Below are positions 23,413-34,925 of a stretch of DNA of 64,000 nt, piece after piece. Each line of letters starts with the position of its first letter. Positions within the stretch are counted from its first letter, which is position 1. Under the pieces are notes generated by a model. That model was not told the origin of the DNA. It searched no databases and saw nothing but the letters and a program-made list of their open reading frames with translations. The translations under genes and the position numbers were made by a program. Location: assembly GCA_011033025.1 (NCBI GenBank), contig WFMF01000050.1, positions 310,001 through 374,000 of the forward strand, in the 5' to 3' direction. Source of the stretch: Beroe forskalii. Taxonomy: Eukaryota > Ctenophora > Nuda > Beroida > Beroidae.

Positions 23413-24019
23413 TTAAGTGAGCTCTGACTGTGATAGCTGAGCATTATACTATTATAAACTCAAACTGCAGAAACTTGCAAAGACAGAAAATAATGTGATT
23501 TCGTATGATATAATCATTGTCATAAATGGAAACGCTTGATAAATAAGAGCACGAGATATCACACAAAACTCAAAAGGAAACAACCAAGAATGAATGGGTA
23601 CGCGCGTAAACGGGAAACAGAACATGGCAGGTGTTGCGCGCAAACAGAACATGGCAGGTGTTGCGCGCGCAATAAAATGCACGTGCGATTTGTGATCACG
23701 TACGAACTTTCCTGAAATTTAAGCGCTCGCCGATGTTAGAGAAAATGAGCACAATTATTGTTTTCAGTCTATACTTATGAACGAATATTTATAAAATTGA
23801 TTCAATGATATTGGTACTTTGGTATTATGATGTGACAGTGTGACACTTGATAGCAGTGTTTTATCGTCAACTCATCATGTCAGTAAATGAGACGGACAAT
23901 GGTCAACGATCAAATGACGGCATGTTTTATACCAGCCCCGGGGAACAGGAAATTAAGCGCCTGCATACCGCCATACCGGAACAAAGGGCACAAGAAATGC
24001 GCCGGCAGGCGCAATTCTT
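23411..24019. other. Unassigned stretch
   Basis: No gene recognised. Scattered GCGCGC words and a short direct repeat (AACAGAACATGGCAGGTGTT, near 23618 and 23644) are present. Confidence 0.4.
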
Positions 24020-24053
24020 GTTATTTTTATTTTTATTTTTATTTTTATTTTTA

Positions 24054-24084
<31 letters not shown>

Positions 24085-24189
24085 TTATTTTTTTTTATTT
24101 TTATTTTTATTTTTATTTTTATTTTTATTTTTATTTTTATTATTTTTATTTTTATTTTTATTTTTATTTTTATTTTTATTTTTATTTTT
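24020..24189. repeat. (TTTTTA)n hexamer microsatellite
   Basis: About 28 copies of TTTTTA with a few slips (TTTTA, TTTTTTTTA). The Phe/Leu/Tyr-rich frames are spurious. Confidence 0.9.
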
Positions 24190-26213
24190 CACTCCCAGTT
24201 GTGGAAGTGAAGAAATGGTAGTGGGCGGCCTCTTATAAAGGAGTTTGCTGACACCACTATGACGCGTGCAATGCTAGGAATGCTTGACACCACTTTACGT
24301 CAGAATACGTTACTCCGGAGTTCATACGTCACAGCATGTTTCTTTGGTTTCCTTGACACCACTATGGCAGACTTTGTGTCGGGCATTTATCCCTATCAGA
24401 CCATAACTAGGTGTTTCAGATAAAAGTGCGTCATACCAATCGTCCCGAATAGATGAACTGATGATTTTCTCATGATTTTCTCATGATTGCTTAGATTTGA
24501 TAATTACTTGCTGAGAATTGGTGCTATTACATACTTGTAGAATAATAAAATGGTCAATAAAAATCGGCCCAGTTCCAGGAAAGCTGGCTCACTGCTCAGC
24601 CTCAGTGTCGAACCACTCAACCACGTAACTGGAATACCTAACAGACAATTTGCATATTATTCGTGATCATAAAAATGATAATCGATTAATAGATACTACA
24701 AGGATATTGAAGAAGCAACAGGCTCATAGCTGGCCGGCCGGACTGCTTGGCGTTTTTGAACATCTTCACCCGTACTTATACAATATTCGTTTAATATTAA
24801 TTGGAAGTACATGCAATTAGGAATGAAGTTTACTTACTACTAGCTTACGTACATCTTTACATGTAATTAGGCATCGGACCTTACAAAAGGCTTAATTTCA
24901 TGCGGCTTAATGACGTCGTGTATGCTGATTTCTTCGAAAGCAAAATATTTTTAAAATTATTTCACATGAATGATTTGGGAGCTAGTAGATTTTGTAAGAG
25001 TATGCACAATGTGACCCCGACAACACGAGACATGAATGTACCGTAACATTCCGAAGTATTAAGTTACCATGGCTTCCAAACAGTAGAGGGCATGTTCCGT
25101 GTTTTGGTGATGGAAATCATGTGTTGTAATTTACCATGGTAACATACACACAGTATTACTATATACTACATCAGTACCTCTAGGCTATAGCAAAACCAAT
25201 CAGTGTTATAATTGTAGAGCCATCCTCTCTGCTACTTGAAATAAGCCTTCCAAGTAGCTTTCATTATACCGAATGTAATACAAATTGTCTCTAAGATGGG
25301 ATGCCCGTATAATTGATCAAGTTCGGGTAATTTCAGCCCCGAGCATTGCTTACATAACTGCGGGATTAAAATTCAGCCGACCTATCTAAATCTCTACACC
25401 TACACTCGGACATATTACTGTCTGTGTGCGCATGGTAATCGTCTTCGGTATGTTCATTAATTTGAATCCACCCCGGCACGGCAATACGGTTAATTTCGAG
25501 GTTGTTGTCATGACAATTAATGTGAGTGTGGCACAATGCTGCCATTTTGTTTTACATGCTGGAGGCCGCGAAATATTTATTGTGTGGCCGGGTGCCGCGC
25601 AAACTCGATCTGCACTGGAATTTGCGCGCACAAATTTGCCGCCATATTAATTGTGCGCGCAAATTTGTGTGAAATTCTTTCATTTTCTCGTTTTTGATAC
25701 GCTCTTGCTGTGTGACTGGTGAAGTTTAATTCGGGTTCCTGAGGCCATCAGAAAATATGAGAGCATTGTTCCTGAGATTAAAATCTATAGACTGTAATAA
25801 GCCTGATTAAAATTGAACCAAAAGTCGAATATCGAATGATCACAAATTGGTAAATTCAACAGAACCTCTCGGCTCTCGTGCTATTTCAATTTGATCGGGA
25901 GGGCCAGGGTGAATTTGAGATAAAAATGTTAATGTATCTGAGAAATTGATGGGTTTGTCTGACTGGCATGGTTGTTGTGCTCATGATTTAAATGCATCAT
26001 GTCGAATGGAATTGTAATTGCATGAGTAGGGTTTATAGAAACAAGCCGAGCAATGAATGCAAATGGTCAACTCAGGTCTGCGGTCAGTTGTATTCATTCC
26101 ACTTCTCTCCTGAGTGATGACTGCAGTATAAAGGCTCAGAAAGGTAGCCACCCAGTTCTTTCTTGATCTTAGTACGTATCAGTCCTTTCGATGTGTCGAC
26201 CGATAAGCAGTGA
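24190..26213. other. Unassigned stretch
   Basis: No gene, splice structure or repeat family was recognised over 2 kb. An AT background with a few GCGCGCAAATT words around 25600-25670. Confidence 0.4.
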
Positions 26214-26549
26214 TATTAGGGATTGTTGACAATTATGAGGGATCGTTCACATATTGACTACGTTATCAATTTATAATTTTTGGCCATTTTCGACCCCCTC
26301 CTTCCCCCTCGTAATCAAACGTTATCAAAGTTTTTAGGAAAATTTTGAAAAATGTTGCTTTTGAGTCGGTTTTCTGAAAATTTTGACGAAAAATACGAAA
26401 TACTGAGAGGCAAGAATTTATGGCAAAAATTGTGTCGAATATTTGATCAAGTAATCAACCACCGAAACCCCTCCCCGTAATCAAACGTAACCATTTGATA
26501 ACACCATCCCCCTAGATGATTACGTAATATGTAAACGATCCCTAATATT
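26214..26549. mobile_element. MITE-like element with ATTAGGGAT termini
   Basis: The left end holds two versions of the terminal word (TTAGGGATTGTTGACAAT, then AGGGATCGTTCACATATT). The right end (AATATGTAAACGATCCCTAA) is its inverse. The ~300-bp interior repeats CCCCTCCCCGTAATCAAACG-like words and has no coding capacity. Confidence 0.6.
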
Positions 26550-26684
26550 AAAAACATGTTTGAAAAACACATGTCTGACATCCAATAACATCAAAGTCAC
26601 ACTTTGCAGAACCTTCCCGTGATTTTAAATGAAAATATTGAATCAAATCCTGTTTCGTGTGCTGCCGGCACATGTGAGATCGTC

Positions 26685-26760
26685 TCTCACGAAATCTTTA
26701 TACTGTACGAAATCTTTATACTGTACGAAATCTTTATACTGTACGAAATCTTTATACTGG
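26685..26760. repeat. 18-bp tandem repeat
   Basis: Four exact or near-exact copies of ACGAAATCTTTATACTGT. Confidence 0.9.
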
Positions 26761-27523
26761 ATCATTCAAGTTTTGAATTTGGCTCTTGCATGATTTTATT
26801 CATATCATGTGGCATAACGCCTGAGACAAACTTAAAAATTCTCAATTTTGGGCCTATTTCATGATATTTGAGCAATCGTATGCCGTTTAAACTATCAATT
26901 TCATTCGAACAAAAGAAAAATGATCCTTTATTATACGTGAAATCGTACGATAATTTAAACAAATACATTCACTGAGTGATAGCTATATGATAAAATAAAA
27001 GTTCAGTCAAACATCATGTCATTATAAGTTTCAGTACCAATCATGAATTAACAAAGATGTTCAGCGTTCTATTAAACTATGTTATGTCTTCTGTGAAACA
27101 TGTCCAATATCGGCTATCGAGGTTTAGGGAATAATGGACAATGATATTAGAACAAGATCTACTCATCAAAAAGTGGATAATCTTCACTCTCTATTAGATT
27201 TAAATTAAAATTATATAATTCTACCAATCTGTCAAATAAAGGGTACTCAGGTACCCTAAATACGTAATGTCTCGACATGATCTGTCCCTCGATTGTGTCG
27301 CTATAATTCTAACTTTTATCTTCTTTGCTTCTTATTTCACTAACAGCACTTTTCTTAGCAGTAGCAGCATGTTATCGGATGGCTTGCCACTGAGTGGATC
27401 GCTGGAAGAAGTGGACTGTGGAGTGGGTAGTTGGATCTGGATGAGTTTATCGCTGGAAGAAGTTGAGTTGGTATGTTGGATCTGGAGGACAGTGTTCCTA
27501 TGCCCCCCTGGAGCTCCCCACCG
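26761..27523 (-). other. 3' flank of CBFB
   Basis: No coding exon is seen. A minus-strand AATAAA is present near 26927, about 600 bp after the CBFB stop, and could be a polyadenylation signal. Positive evidence for transcript extent is lacking. Confidence 0.35.
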
Positions 27524-27622
27524 CTAGTAGGGATTATATCGGTGCAAGTGGTGGGACCGGGAAGCTTCAGGACCCGTACTCGACGACAGCTGGTTGCTCT
27601 GGATCGGCATTAACTGAGGACT
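27524..27622 (-). CDS. CBFB: CBFB terminal exon
   Basis: 32 codons plus TAG, after a pyrimidine-rich acceptor ending CTGTAATCTCAG. The serine-rich tail (SPQLMPIQSNQLSSS...) is not conserved, so this exon rests on splice signals and phase. Confidence 0.7.
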   Translation of the reverse strand, partial: SPQLMPIQSNQLSSSTGPEASRSHHLHRYNPY

Positions 27623-28639
27623 CTGAGATTACAGTGTTGTGAAGGAGGAAAGGGACGAGTTCATGATGGTACTCAGCCAGGTAAGACGATGTAAAGCAAC
27701 CATTTTAAGACCCATCTTGTTTTAGATACTTCGCTGATTTTAGACAGTTTCATTTGATACTTTCATAGAAACTATCTTGAGTACTCACAGCGAGGGAAAA
27801 TTCGTTCTTCAACTGTCTCTCTTCATAGTCTCTGATTCTAGCTCTCACCATCCTGTCTTCTTGCTGAAATCAGTGAATTGGAATAAATCGATTAAAATAT
27901 AAAAGTCGCCCTTTTTGTTTTTCAAAAGGCATTGAAGGGCTAGCTAAGAGGACTATTCATGGGGACTGTTTGCATACTGCATAGTATTAGTTTAGTTGAT
28001 TGCATTATTGTGGGCATCTTTTTCTAATTCTTCAGAGTTGAAATTCGAATGAAATAAAACAACCATTGATCCATGCCGAATGTGGGCAATTGCCCCTTTG
28101 ATAGAGAAACTGGAGGTAATATACCTAAGTTTTAACTCACATCTGCTAAATCGTAGTCGAACTCCAGTCTAGCAATGCCGTCGAGTCTCTTGATGTCAAC
28201 CCATCCCTTGAACTGAACGCATACTCCGTTCATGATGAACCGACTCTTTAGTACCACCTGTTGAAATGAGGGGAGATTTACATAGGTTTACATGTTACGT
28301 AATCAGTCAGGGGGGAGAGAGAGGGATTTTCAAATAATTGCACTACGTGTTAAGCTGGAAAATTGATCACGTAATATTTGAATGATATGCATTATTTAAA
28401 TCCTTGCTATCGCATTGGTTATTAGATAAGGCCTAGATGATACTGATAGTGATTGATCTTGTGCAATAAAAGCAAATTCGCCGTGTTACAACCTACAATG
28501 TAGAATTAAGGGATATAATAGCAGTCAGTACCTTGCCGATGTCTTTCTCAAAGTCCACATATTCCTTGGTAACTTTGTCTGTCGGGCCCGAGGGAGGGAA
28601 GAACTGCAACATGAGATTTACTCCCGTGTTCACGAACGC
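27524..28639 (-). CDS. CBFB: Core-binding factor subunit beta, last four coding exons
   Basis: CBF-beta is the non-DNA-binding partner of Runx transcription factors; it stabilises the Runt domain on DNA. Four minus-strand exons join in phase 0: 28532-28639, 28141-28257, 27789-27863 and 27524-27622. Recognisable family blocks are NTGVNLMLQFFPPSG, KEYVDFEKDIGK, MNGVCVQFKGWVDIKRLDG and LEFDYDLADQEDRM. The C-terminal helix (RIRDYEERQLKNEF) is followed by a divergent tail ending HLHRYNPY-stop. The junction after DIGK and the 39-codon exon after it match the vertebrate gene layout as known. The N-terminal exons (the region before AFVNTG) were not found and must lie upstream, possibly across the gap or outside the window. 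Confidence 0.9.
27789..27863 (-). CDS. CBFB: CBFB exon QEDRMV...FSLA
   Basis: 25 codons, acceptor ACTGATTTCAG, donor GTGAGTAC. Encodes the charged C-terminal helix. Confidence 0.88.
28141..28257 (-). CDS. CBFB: CBFB exon VVLKSR...DLAD
   Basis: 39 codons, acceptor TTTCAACAG, donor GTGAGT. Holds the most conserved block, MNGVCVQFKGWVDIKRLDG. Confidence 0.92.
28532..28639 (-). CDS. CBFB: CBFB exon AFVNTG...DIGK
   Basis: 36 codons from an acceptor (CGATCAG/GCGTTC) to a donor (GGCAAG/GTACTG). An ATG further upstream (28720) keeps this frame open. The residues between that ATG and AFVNTG do not resemble CBF-beta, so they are read as intron. Confidence 0.8.
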
Positions 28640-28705
28640 CTGATCGTTGTGGTTAATGTGAAATGAAAATAACTCGGGGGGCAAGGCAAATTGTGCTAAC
28701 TTTTG

Positions 28706-29695
28706 GAGTAGGCTTTCCATTATCGGTTACAAATTTTTTATCTAGATAAACCGATAATTATTTCGGTTTTATCTAGATAAAATTTTTATCTAGATAAAAT
28801 CTATCAGTTTTTAATTTTTTTGCCACTGTCAATCTGGTTACTTTCGTTAAATATACATCAGTCTGATATCATGGTGATTGTTGATTCACCCAACTGGCGT
28901 TAGTGGAAAGTGAGACTGTTGTTATTGATAACACTATGTCCAAAAATTGTCAATGATACGTAATAGTGGTGATTCCGATTGGTATCAGAGTTCATTCAGG
29001 TCGATATCATTGATTTGTCAGTGTTAGACTGATGCAATTTATCCGTCAGAACGGTATTAGGAATACTATACAGCAGACTAGGTCAGAGATGCGCCCGAAA
29101 GGTATCAATCATGCATCAGATTGGTGTCAGTGATACGGCAGACTGGTGTCAGTGATAAGTCAGACTGGTGTCAGTGATACGGCAATTACGGCAGACTGGT
29201 GTCAGTGATAAGGCAGACTGGTGTCAGTGATACGGCAGACAGGTGTCAGTGATACGGCAGACTGGTGTCCGTGATACGGCAGGCTGGCGTCAGTGATAAG
29301 TCACACTGCCAGACTGTTGTCATTGATACGGCAGACCGGTGTCAGTGATAAGTCAGATTGGTGTCTGTGATACGGCAGACAGGTGTCAGTGATACGCAGA
29401 CTGGTGTCAGTGATACGGCAGACTGGTGACAGTGATACATCAGACTGGTGTCAGTGATACAGCAATTACGGCAGACTGGTGTCAGTGATAAGGCAGACTG
29501 TTGTCAGTGATACGGCAGACTAGTGAAAGTTGAAACCAGTCCAATTTTACAAGCACTTTTCAACGCCAGCTATTTTGCTATTTTATCTAGATAAAAATAA
29601 TTTTTATCTAGATAAACCGATAATTTATTTTGACGAATTATCGGAGATAATTATCGGTTACGATTATCGGACTGGAAAGCCTATTTTGGAGTTTG
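28706..29695. mobile_element. Minisatellite bounded by inverted TAGGCTTTCC / TTATCTAGATAA flanks
   Basis: TAGGCTTTCCA, CCGATAAT and the palindrome TTTATCTAGATAAA occur at the left (28706-28805), and in inverted order at the right (29575-29695). Between them, ~22-bp units (CAGACTGGTGTCAGTGATAC plus GG) repeat about 20 times, best preserved from 29090 to 29525. The arrangement looks like a non-autonomous transposon with an internal minisatellite. It lies just upstream of a CBFB exon and so is probably intronic. Confidence 0.6.
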
Positions 29696-30445
29696 CCAAA
29701 AAAGTGTTTACTTTATTTATCAACTTCCCCCGCCCCTATTAACTATGGTTTTTCAAATAGCTCCTACACAGGTTTATAGAATCCGCCATCTTAAATCGAT
29801 GAGCTTGTGATAAGTGATTAAAAATCTTCGTTGATTAATCCTAACAGAATCCTAACTCGTAAGATGATTCGTAAAATGACTCATAAAATGACTTTCAGCT
29901 CGGCTTCCACCTCTTTTAGGCTTTTAACATGTAAATCCTGGATTGTGCTCGTGCATGTATAGATTTAAACTTCATTTTAGCAAGGAAACGCGGTGTTAGC
30001 AACTTGGTGTCACTTTTAACCGTCAGCAATGAATTCTGATGCATGATGTGAACCCCAGTCATCAGTTGGAACCTGTGATCCGCTGCGTAAAGTGTATGAT
30101 GCGTTGTGGTTTCGCGATGAATAAATGAGTTGATGCACTGTTGACCATACTATTTTATAATGAAATAATGATGCGAGAAATTAGAATCGGAAAATTAGAT
30201 AAGCTTAATCTGAGAAGCTAAATACCATTAAAGCATTAGGTAATAGGTATATTCCTAGTCTATTCCAGATTCCTACGTCTATTCAGTACCTAAACCCTTT
30301 CCATTCTTATTTACAATCCAAAGGCCGGTTATTGGATTTTATGCCAGATAAGTTGGGTCCAGTGACATTATGTACATACGAGCAAAATGTAACATACGAA
30401 TCGCCTTAAATTTAATTGAACGTTTTGACAAATACCCATTCAGGA
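29696..30445. other. Unassigned stretch before the assembly gap
   Basis: No CBFB N-terminal exon, other gene or repeat was recognised. Confidence 0.4.
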
Positions 30446-30545
30446 NNNNNNNNNNNNNNNNNNNNNNNNNNNNNNNNNNNNNNNNNNNNNNNNNNNNNNN
30501 NNNNNNNNNNNNNNNNNNNNNNNNNNNNNNNNNNNNNNNNNNNNN
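30446..30545. other. Assembly gap (100 N)
   Basis: Exactly 100 undetermined bases, the usual placeholder for a scaffold join of unknown size. It immediately precedes a poor-quality satellite block. Confidence 0.99.
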
Positions 30546-31090
30546 AAATATTAGCATATGGGGAAAGGGAAAAAACAATAGAAATATTAGATATGGGCCC
30601 AGGGAAAAGGAAAAAAACAATAAAATATTAGCATAAGCCCGGGGCCCAAGGGGAAAAAATAAAAATATTAGCATATACCCCAGGGAAAAAGGGAAAAAAC
30701 AATAGAAATTTTTTGGATTTTTCCGGGAAGGAAAAAAACAAAAAGAAATAAGATATAGCCCATGGCAAAAAAAACAATAAAGATTAAAATATAAAAGAGG
30801 AAAAGGAAAAAAATAAAAATTTTGGATATCCCCGGGGAAAGGGAAAAAAAATAAAATATTTGGGATATAGCCCAGGGCAAAGAAAAACAATAGAAATATT
30901 AGCATATAGCCCATGGCAAGGAAAACAATAGAAGTATTAGTTTTAATACCCCGGGGGGAAAAAAAACAATAGAAATTTTTGGGATATGGCCAGGGAAAGG
31001 AAAAAAAAGAAATTTTGGGCATATAGCCCATGGAAAGGGAAAAACAATAAAGTATTAGCAATACCCCAAAGAAAAAAAAAACGGTTTAAA
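30546..31090 (+). repeat. 39-bp satellite, degraded copy block
   Basis: About 13 units of the same satellite as at 33.4 kb, but with stretched homopolymers (GGGGAAAAAAA, CCCCGGGG) and irregular length. The pattern suggests low-accuracy consensus next to the gap, not biological decay. Confidence 0.75.
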
Positions 31091-31104
31091 AAAGGGGTTA
31101 CTGG

Positions 31105-33400
31105 CTGGGGGACCGCTGCGGCCCCAGACCAGCTGCGGGTCCGCGCGGACTCACTAAAGTCCTGGGAAAATTTTTTGGTGAGAAGCTTTGGTGGACCATA
31201 GCGGACTTTCGAAACTCCGCCCGGCGGAGTGGTGAATCGCTACGGGTCCGCTCGGGCTCCGCCAGCGCACTGGTGGACAGTCCACCGAAAAAAGTCCACC
31301 AAAAAGTCCACCAGGGAAAAATAATTGTGGAGGGTAAGTCCGCCAGCGGAGTCGTGGACTCCACCGGCGGAATCCACTAGCGGAGTCGAGTCCACTGGCG
31401 GACTCCACCAGTGGAGTCCACTGGTGGACTCCACTCCACCAGTGGACTCGACTCCGCCAGTGGACTCGACTCCGCCAGTGGACTCGACTCCGCCAGTGGA
31501 CTCGACTCCGCCAGTGGACTCGACTCCGCCAGTGGATTCCGCCGGTGGAGTCCTCCAATGGACTCCGCTCAGTTTATGTATACAAATTTTGTTCCAATTT
31601 CTTAATTTATTAACTACTAGCAGGCCCGTTCGGCGCTGCTACGCAGCATCACACTCGCCAATTTAGAACCTAAACAGTTCAAATTAATTTAAAAAAAAAC
31701 TGTTAACCGCATCGAAAAATTCGAATCAGAACCAAAGTTGTTCAGTGGAGTGGCGCAGCAAAATCAACAAAAGCCAGAAATGAAATTACACCCTTCTCAT
31801 ATTACCATAGCAACGCAAGCATTTCCCACTATCTGCACGTGCATGCCGACACAAATCCATACACACATCGACACAGTGCCCATACACATGGTTTTCCCAT
31901 TCTATTCTATAATGCCGACACAATTACCCATACACACGCCGACACAAAATCCACACACACGCCGACGCAGTGCCCATACACACGGTTTCCCCATTCTTAT
32001 CCATGATGCCGACACAATAATCCACACACACGCCGACACAAAATCCATACTCTTACCAAATCTTATATAATTATATAAAGTAAAGTCACACGTGAATAAT
32101 GTTTGTCTGTGCTTCCGTATACAATTAAATCTGAGCTTGCCAAGAAAATATCAAGAGAAACGAAGGCTAAGCTGGGCTAAGTCAACGCCGTTGCTATGGA
32201 TACAGATATTCTGCACGTGCAGATTATATGATCAGTTCTATCACGAGTGCTTTCTGATACGTTGTATATTGCTGCGGTTTAGCGTCTGAAAGAACGACGT
32301 GTTTACTGTTTTCATTTGAAATTCAAGATCTGAAAATAGAGAACGGGTATGGCTGGCATCGTGGAGGCTATTTCCGTTAGCATCTCAAAATATTTGTGAC
32401 AGACGTCGGTCGATTTAAATCAATGCTGAGTTGATGGTAACGGAAAAATGTGAATTTACAGCAGTTTAAGATTGAACAAAATCAAAATCAAACTGAATCG
32501 AATTTGGGCATAGCTCATTGCGATATTGAATACTGCTCTTGGCGTAAATCAATGCTTTGATTCAACGTTCAGTATGAGTACGATCATCGGTTTTAATTTT
32601 CAGATTTAAATTCATCATAAAAAGCAAATTATAATGATCAAAACTTGCACGGTCCAACATGACTAAAAGTAACAAACGAATAATGGTAAATTCTGCTCCT
32701 TCATAAACTTTTTTGAGAGCTTATTATTTGGTCCTGTATTATCTAGCAGGCCCAACGGGCCTTTCTAGTTATATATAAAGACTAGCAGGCCCGTTGGGCC
32801 TTCAAAACACAGCTCACTTGGCTGTTACGCAGCACCTCGTTCAGCTATTTTTAAGCACATGTTAAATTCATATTGATTGAATACTTTTTACCGCATCAAA
32901 AATTCCAATCAGATCAAAAGTGAGTCGGACTCGTCCGGTGGAGTCCGGCGAGAGGACTCCGCTGGTGGAGTTTTGTCCACCGGTGGACTCCGCTGGTGGA
33001 CTCCACCTGTGGACTCCGCTGGTGGAGTTTTTGTCCACCGGTGGACTCCGCTGGTGGACTCCACCTGTGGACTCCGCTGGTGGACCAAAGTCCGCTGGTG
33101 GAGTCCGCTGGTGAAGTCCTTCGGTGGACAAAAACTCCACGGTGGACTCCATTCCACGGCGGACTTTTTCCCTGGTGGACTTTTTTAGGTGGACTTTTCG
33201 GTGGACTGTCCACCAGTGCGCGGCGGAGCCCGAGCGGACCCGCAGCGGACCCACCACTCCGCGGCGGAGTTTCGAAAAGTCCGCTGTGGGTCCACCAAAG
33301 TCCACAAAAAATTTTCCTGGTGGACTTTAGTGGAGTCCGCGGCGGACCCGCAGCGGGTCCACCGGGTCCGCAGCGGGTCCGCCATGAGTTGAGTCCACCA
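31105..33400. mobile_element. Element with long inverted arms of GGTGGACTCCGC words
   Basis: The left arm (about 31105-31570) and right arm (about 32925-33400) are inverted versions of each other. They share GACTTTCGAAACTCCGCC-, GCGCACTGGTGGACAGTCC- and AAAAAGTCCACCAGGGAAAA-like blocks. Both arms are built of short words (TCCACC, GGTGGA, TCCGCC, GGCGGA) iterated on both strands. The centre (31570-32925) is AT-rich. It holds CTAGCAGGCCCGTT sequences and a small CCCATACACACGCCGACAC minisatellite. Satellite DNA of the same orientation lies on both sides, so the element seems to sit inside the satellite. Confidence 0.65.
31618..32860. repeat. Core of the word element: CTAGCAGGCCCGTT repeats and minisatellite
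   Basis: CTAGCAGGCCCGTT(C/G)GGC ... ACGCAGCA ... ACCGCATC starts at about 31617 and again at about 32782. An inverted GGCCCAACGGGCCTTTCTAG lies at 32751-32770. A hairpin followed by CTAG is what a Helitron 3' end looks like, but no Rep/helicase is present. A CCCATACACACGCCGACACA minisatellite covers about 31845-32045. No gene is recognised in the remainder. Confidence 0.45.
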
Positions 33401-33409
33401 TTTTTTAGC

Positions 33410-34925
33410 CAAAAAAACAATGGAAATATTAGCATATAGCCCAGGCCAATGAAAAACAATAGAAATATTAGCATATAGCCCAGGGCAAGTAAAAACAATA
33501 GAAATATTAGCATATGGCCCAGGGCAAGGAAAAACAATAGAAATATTAGCATATAGCCCAGGGCAAGGAAAAACAATAGAAATATTAGCATATAGCACAG
33601 GGCAAGGAAAAACAATAGAAATATTAGCATATTGCCCAGGGCAAGGAAAAACAATGGAAATATTATTATATAGTCCAGGGCATGGAAAAACAGTAGAAAT
33701 ATTAGCATATAGCCCAGGGCAAGGAAAAACAATAGAAATATTAGCATATAGCCCAGGGCAAGGAAAAACAATAGAAATATTAGCATATAGCCCAGGGCAA
33801 GGAAAAACAATAGAAATATTAGCATATAGCCCAGGGCAAGGAAAAACAATAAAAATATTAGCATATAGCCCAGGGCAAGGAAAAACAATAGAAATATTTG
33901 GATATAGCCCAGGGCAAGGAAAAACAATAGAAATATTAGCATATAGCCCATGGCAAGGAAAAACAATAGAAGTATTAGCATATAGCCCAGGGCAAGGAAA
34001 AACAATAGAAATATTTGGATATAGCCCAGGGCAAGGAAAAACAATAGAAATATTAGCATATAGCCCATGGCAAGGAAAAACAATAGAAGTATTAGCATAT
34101 AGCCCAGTGCAAAAAAACAATGGAAATATTAGCATATAGCCCAGGCCAAGGAAAAACAATAGAAATATTAGCATATAGCCCAGGGCAAGTAAAAACAATA
34201 GAAATATTAGCATATAGCCCAGGGCAAGGAAAAACAATAGAAATATTAGCATATAGCCCAGGGCAAGGAAAAACAATAGAAATATTAGCATATAGCACAG
34301 GGCAAGGAAAAACAATAGAAATATTAGCATATTGCCCAGGGCAAGGAAAAACAATAGAAATATTAGCATATAGCCCAGGGCAAGTAAAAACAATAGAAAT
34401 ATTAGCATATAGCCCAGGGCAAGGAAAAACAATAGAAATATTAGCATATAGCCCAGGGCAAGGAAAAACAATAGAAATATTAGCATATAGCCCAGGGCAA
34501 GGAAAACAATAGAAATATCAGCATACAGGGCATATAACAATAGAAATATTAGAATAAGCCTAGGGCAATAATAAATATTATTATAGTCCAGGGCAAGGAA
34601 AAACAATAGAAAATATTATATAGTCCAGGGCATGGAAAAACAGTAGAAATATAGCATATAGCCCAGGGCAAGGAAAAACAATAGAAATATTAGCATATAG
34701 CCCAGGGCAAGGAAAAAACAATAGAAATATTAGCACATAGCCCAGGGCAAGAAAAACAATAGAAATATTAGCACAGCCCAGGGCAAGGAAAACAATAGAA
34801 ATATTAGCATATAGCCCAGGCAAGGAAAAACAATAGAAATATTAGCATATAGCCCAGGGCAAGGAAAAACAATAGAAATATTAGCATATAGCCCAGGGCA
34901 GGGAAAACAATAGAAATATTAGCCG
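33410..34925 (+). repeat. 39-bp satellite, about 38 copies
   Basis: The unit is TTAGCATATAGCCCAGGGCA then AGGAAAAACAATAGAAATA, 39 bp. Most copies differ by one or two bases (GGATATAGCCC, CATGGCAAGG, GTAAAAACAA). Because 39 is a multiple of three, frames stay open for hundreds of codons on both strands; these are not genes. Confidence 0.95.

Noticed and set aside
28640..28720. ATG at 28720 as the start of CBFB
   Set aside because: The residues it would add do not resemble CBF-beta, and a splice acceptor sits exactly before AFVNTG where the family block begins.
31154..31666. Trp/Ser/Pro-rich open frames on both strands
   Set aside because: By-products of the GGTGGACTCCGC word repeat.
33185..34606. 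Very long minus-strand open frames (up to 473 codons) with Leu/Phe-rich repeats
   Set aside because: They are translations of the 39-bp satellite. The unit is a multiple of three without stops, and several frames are open at once.
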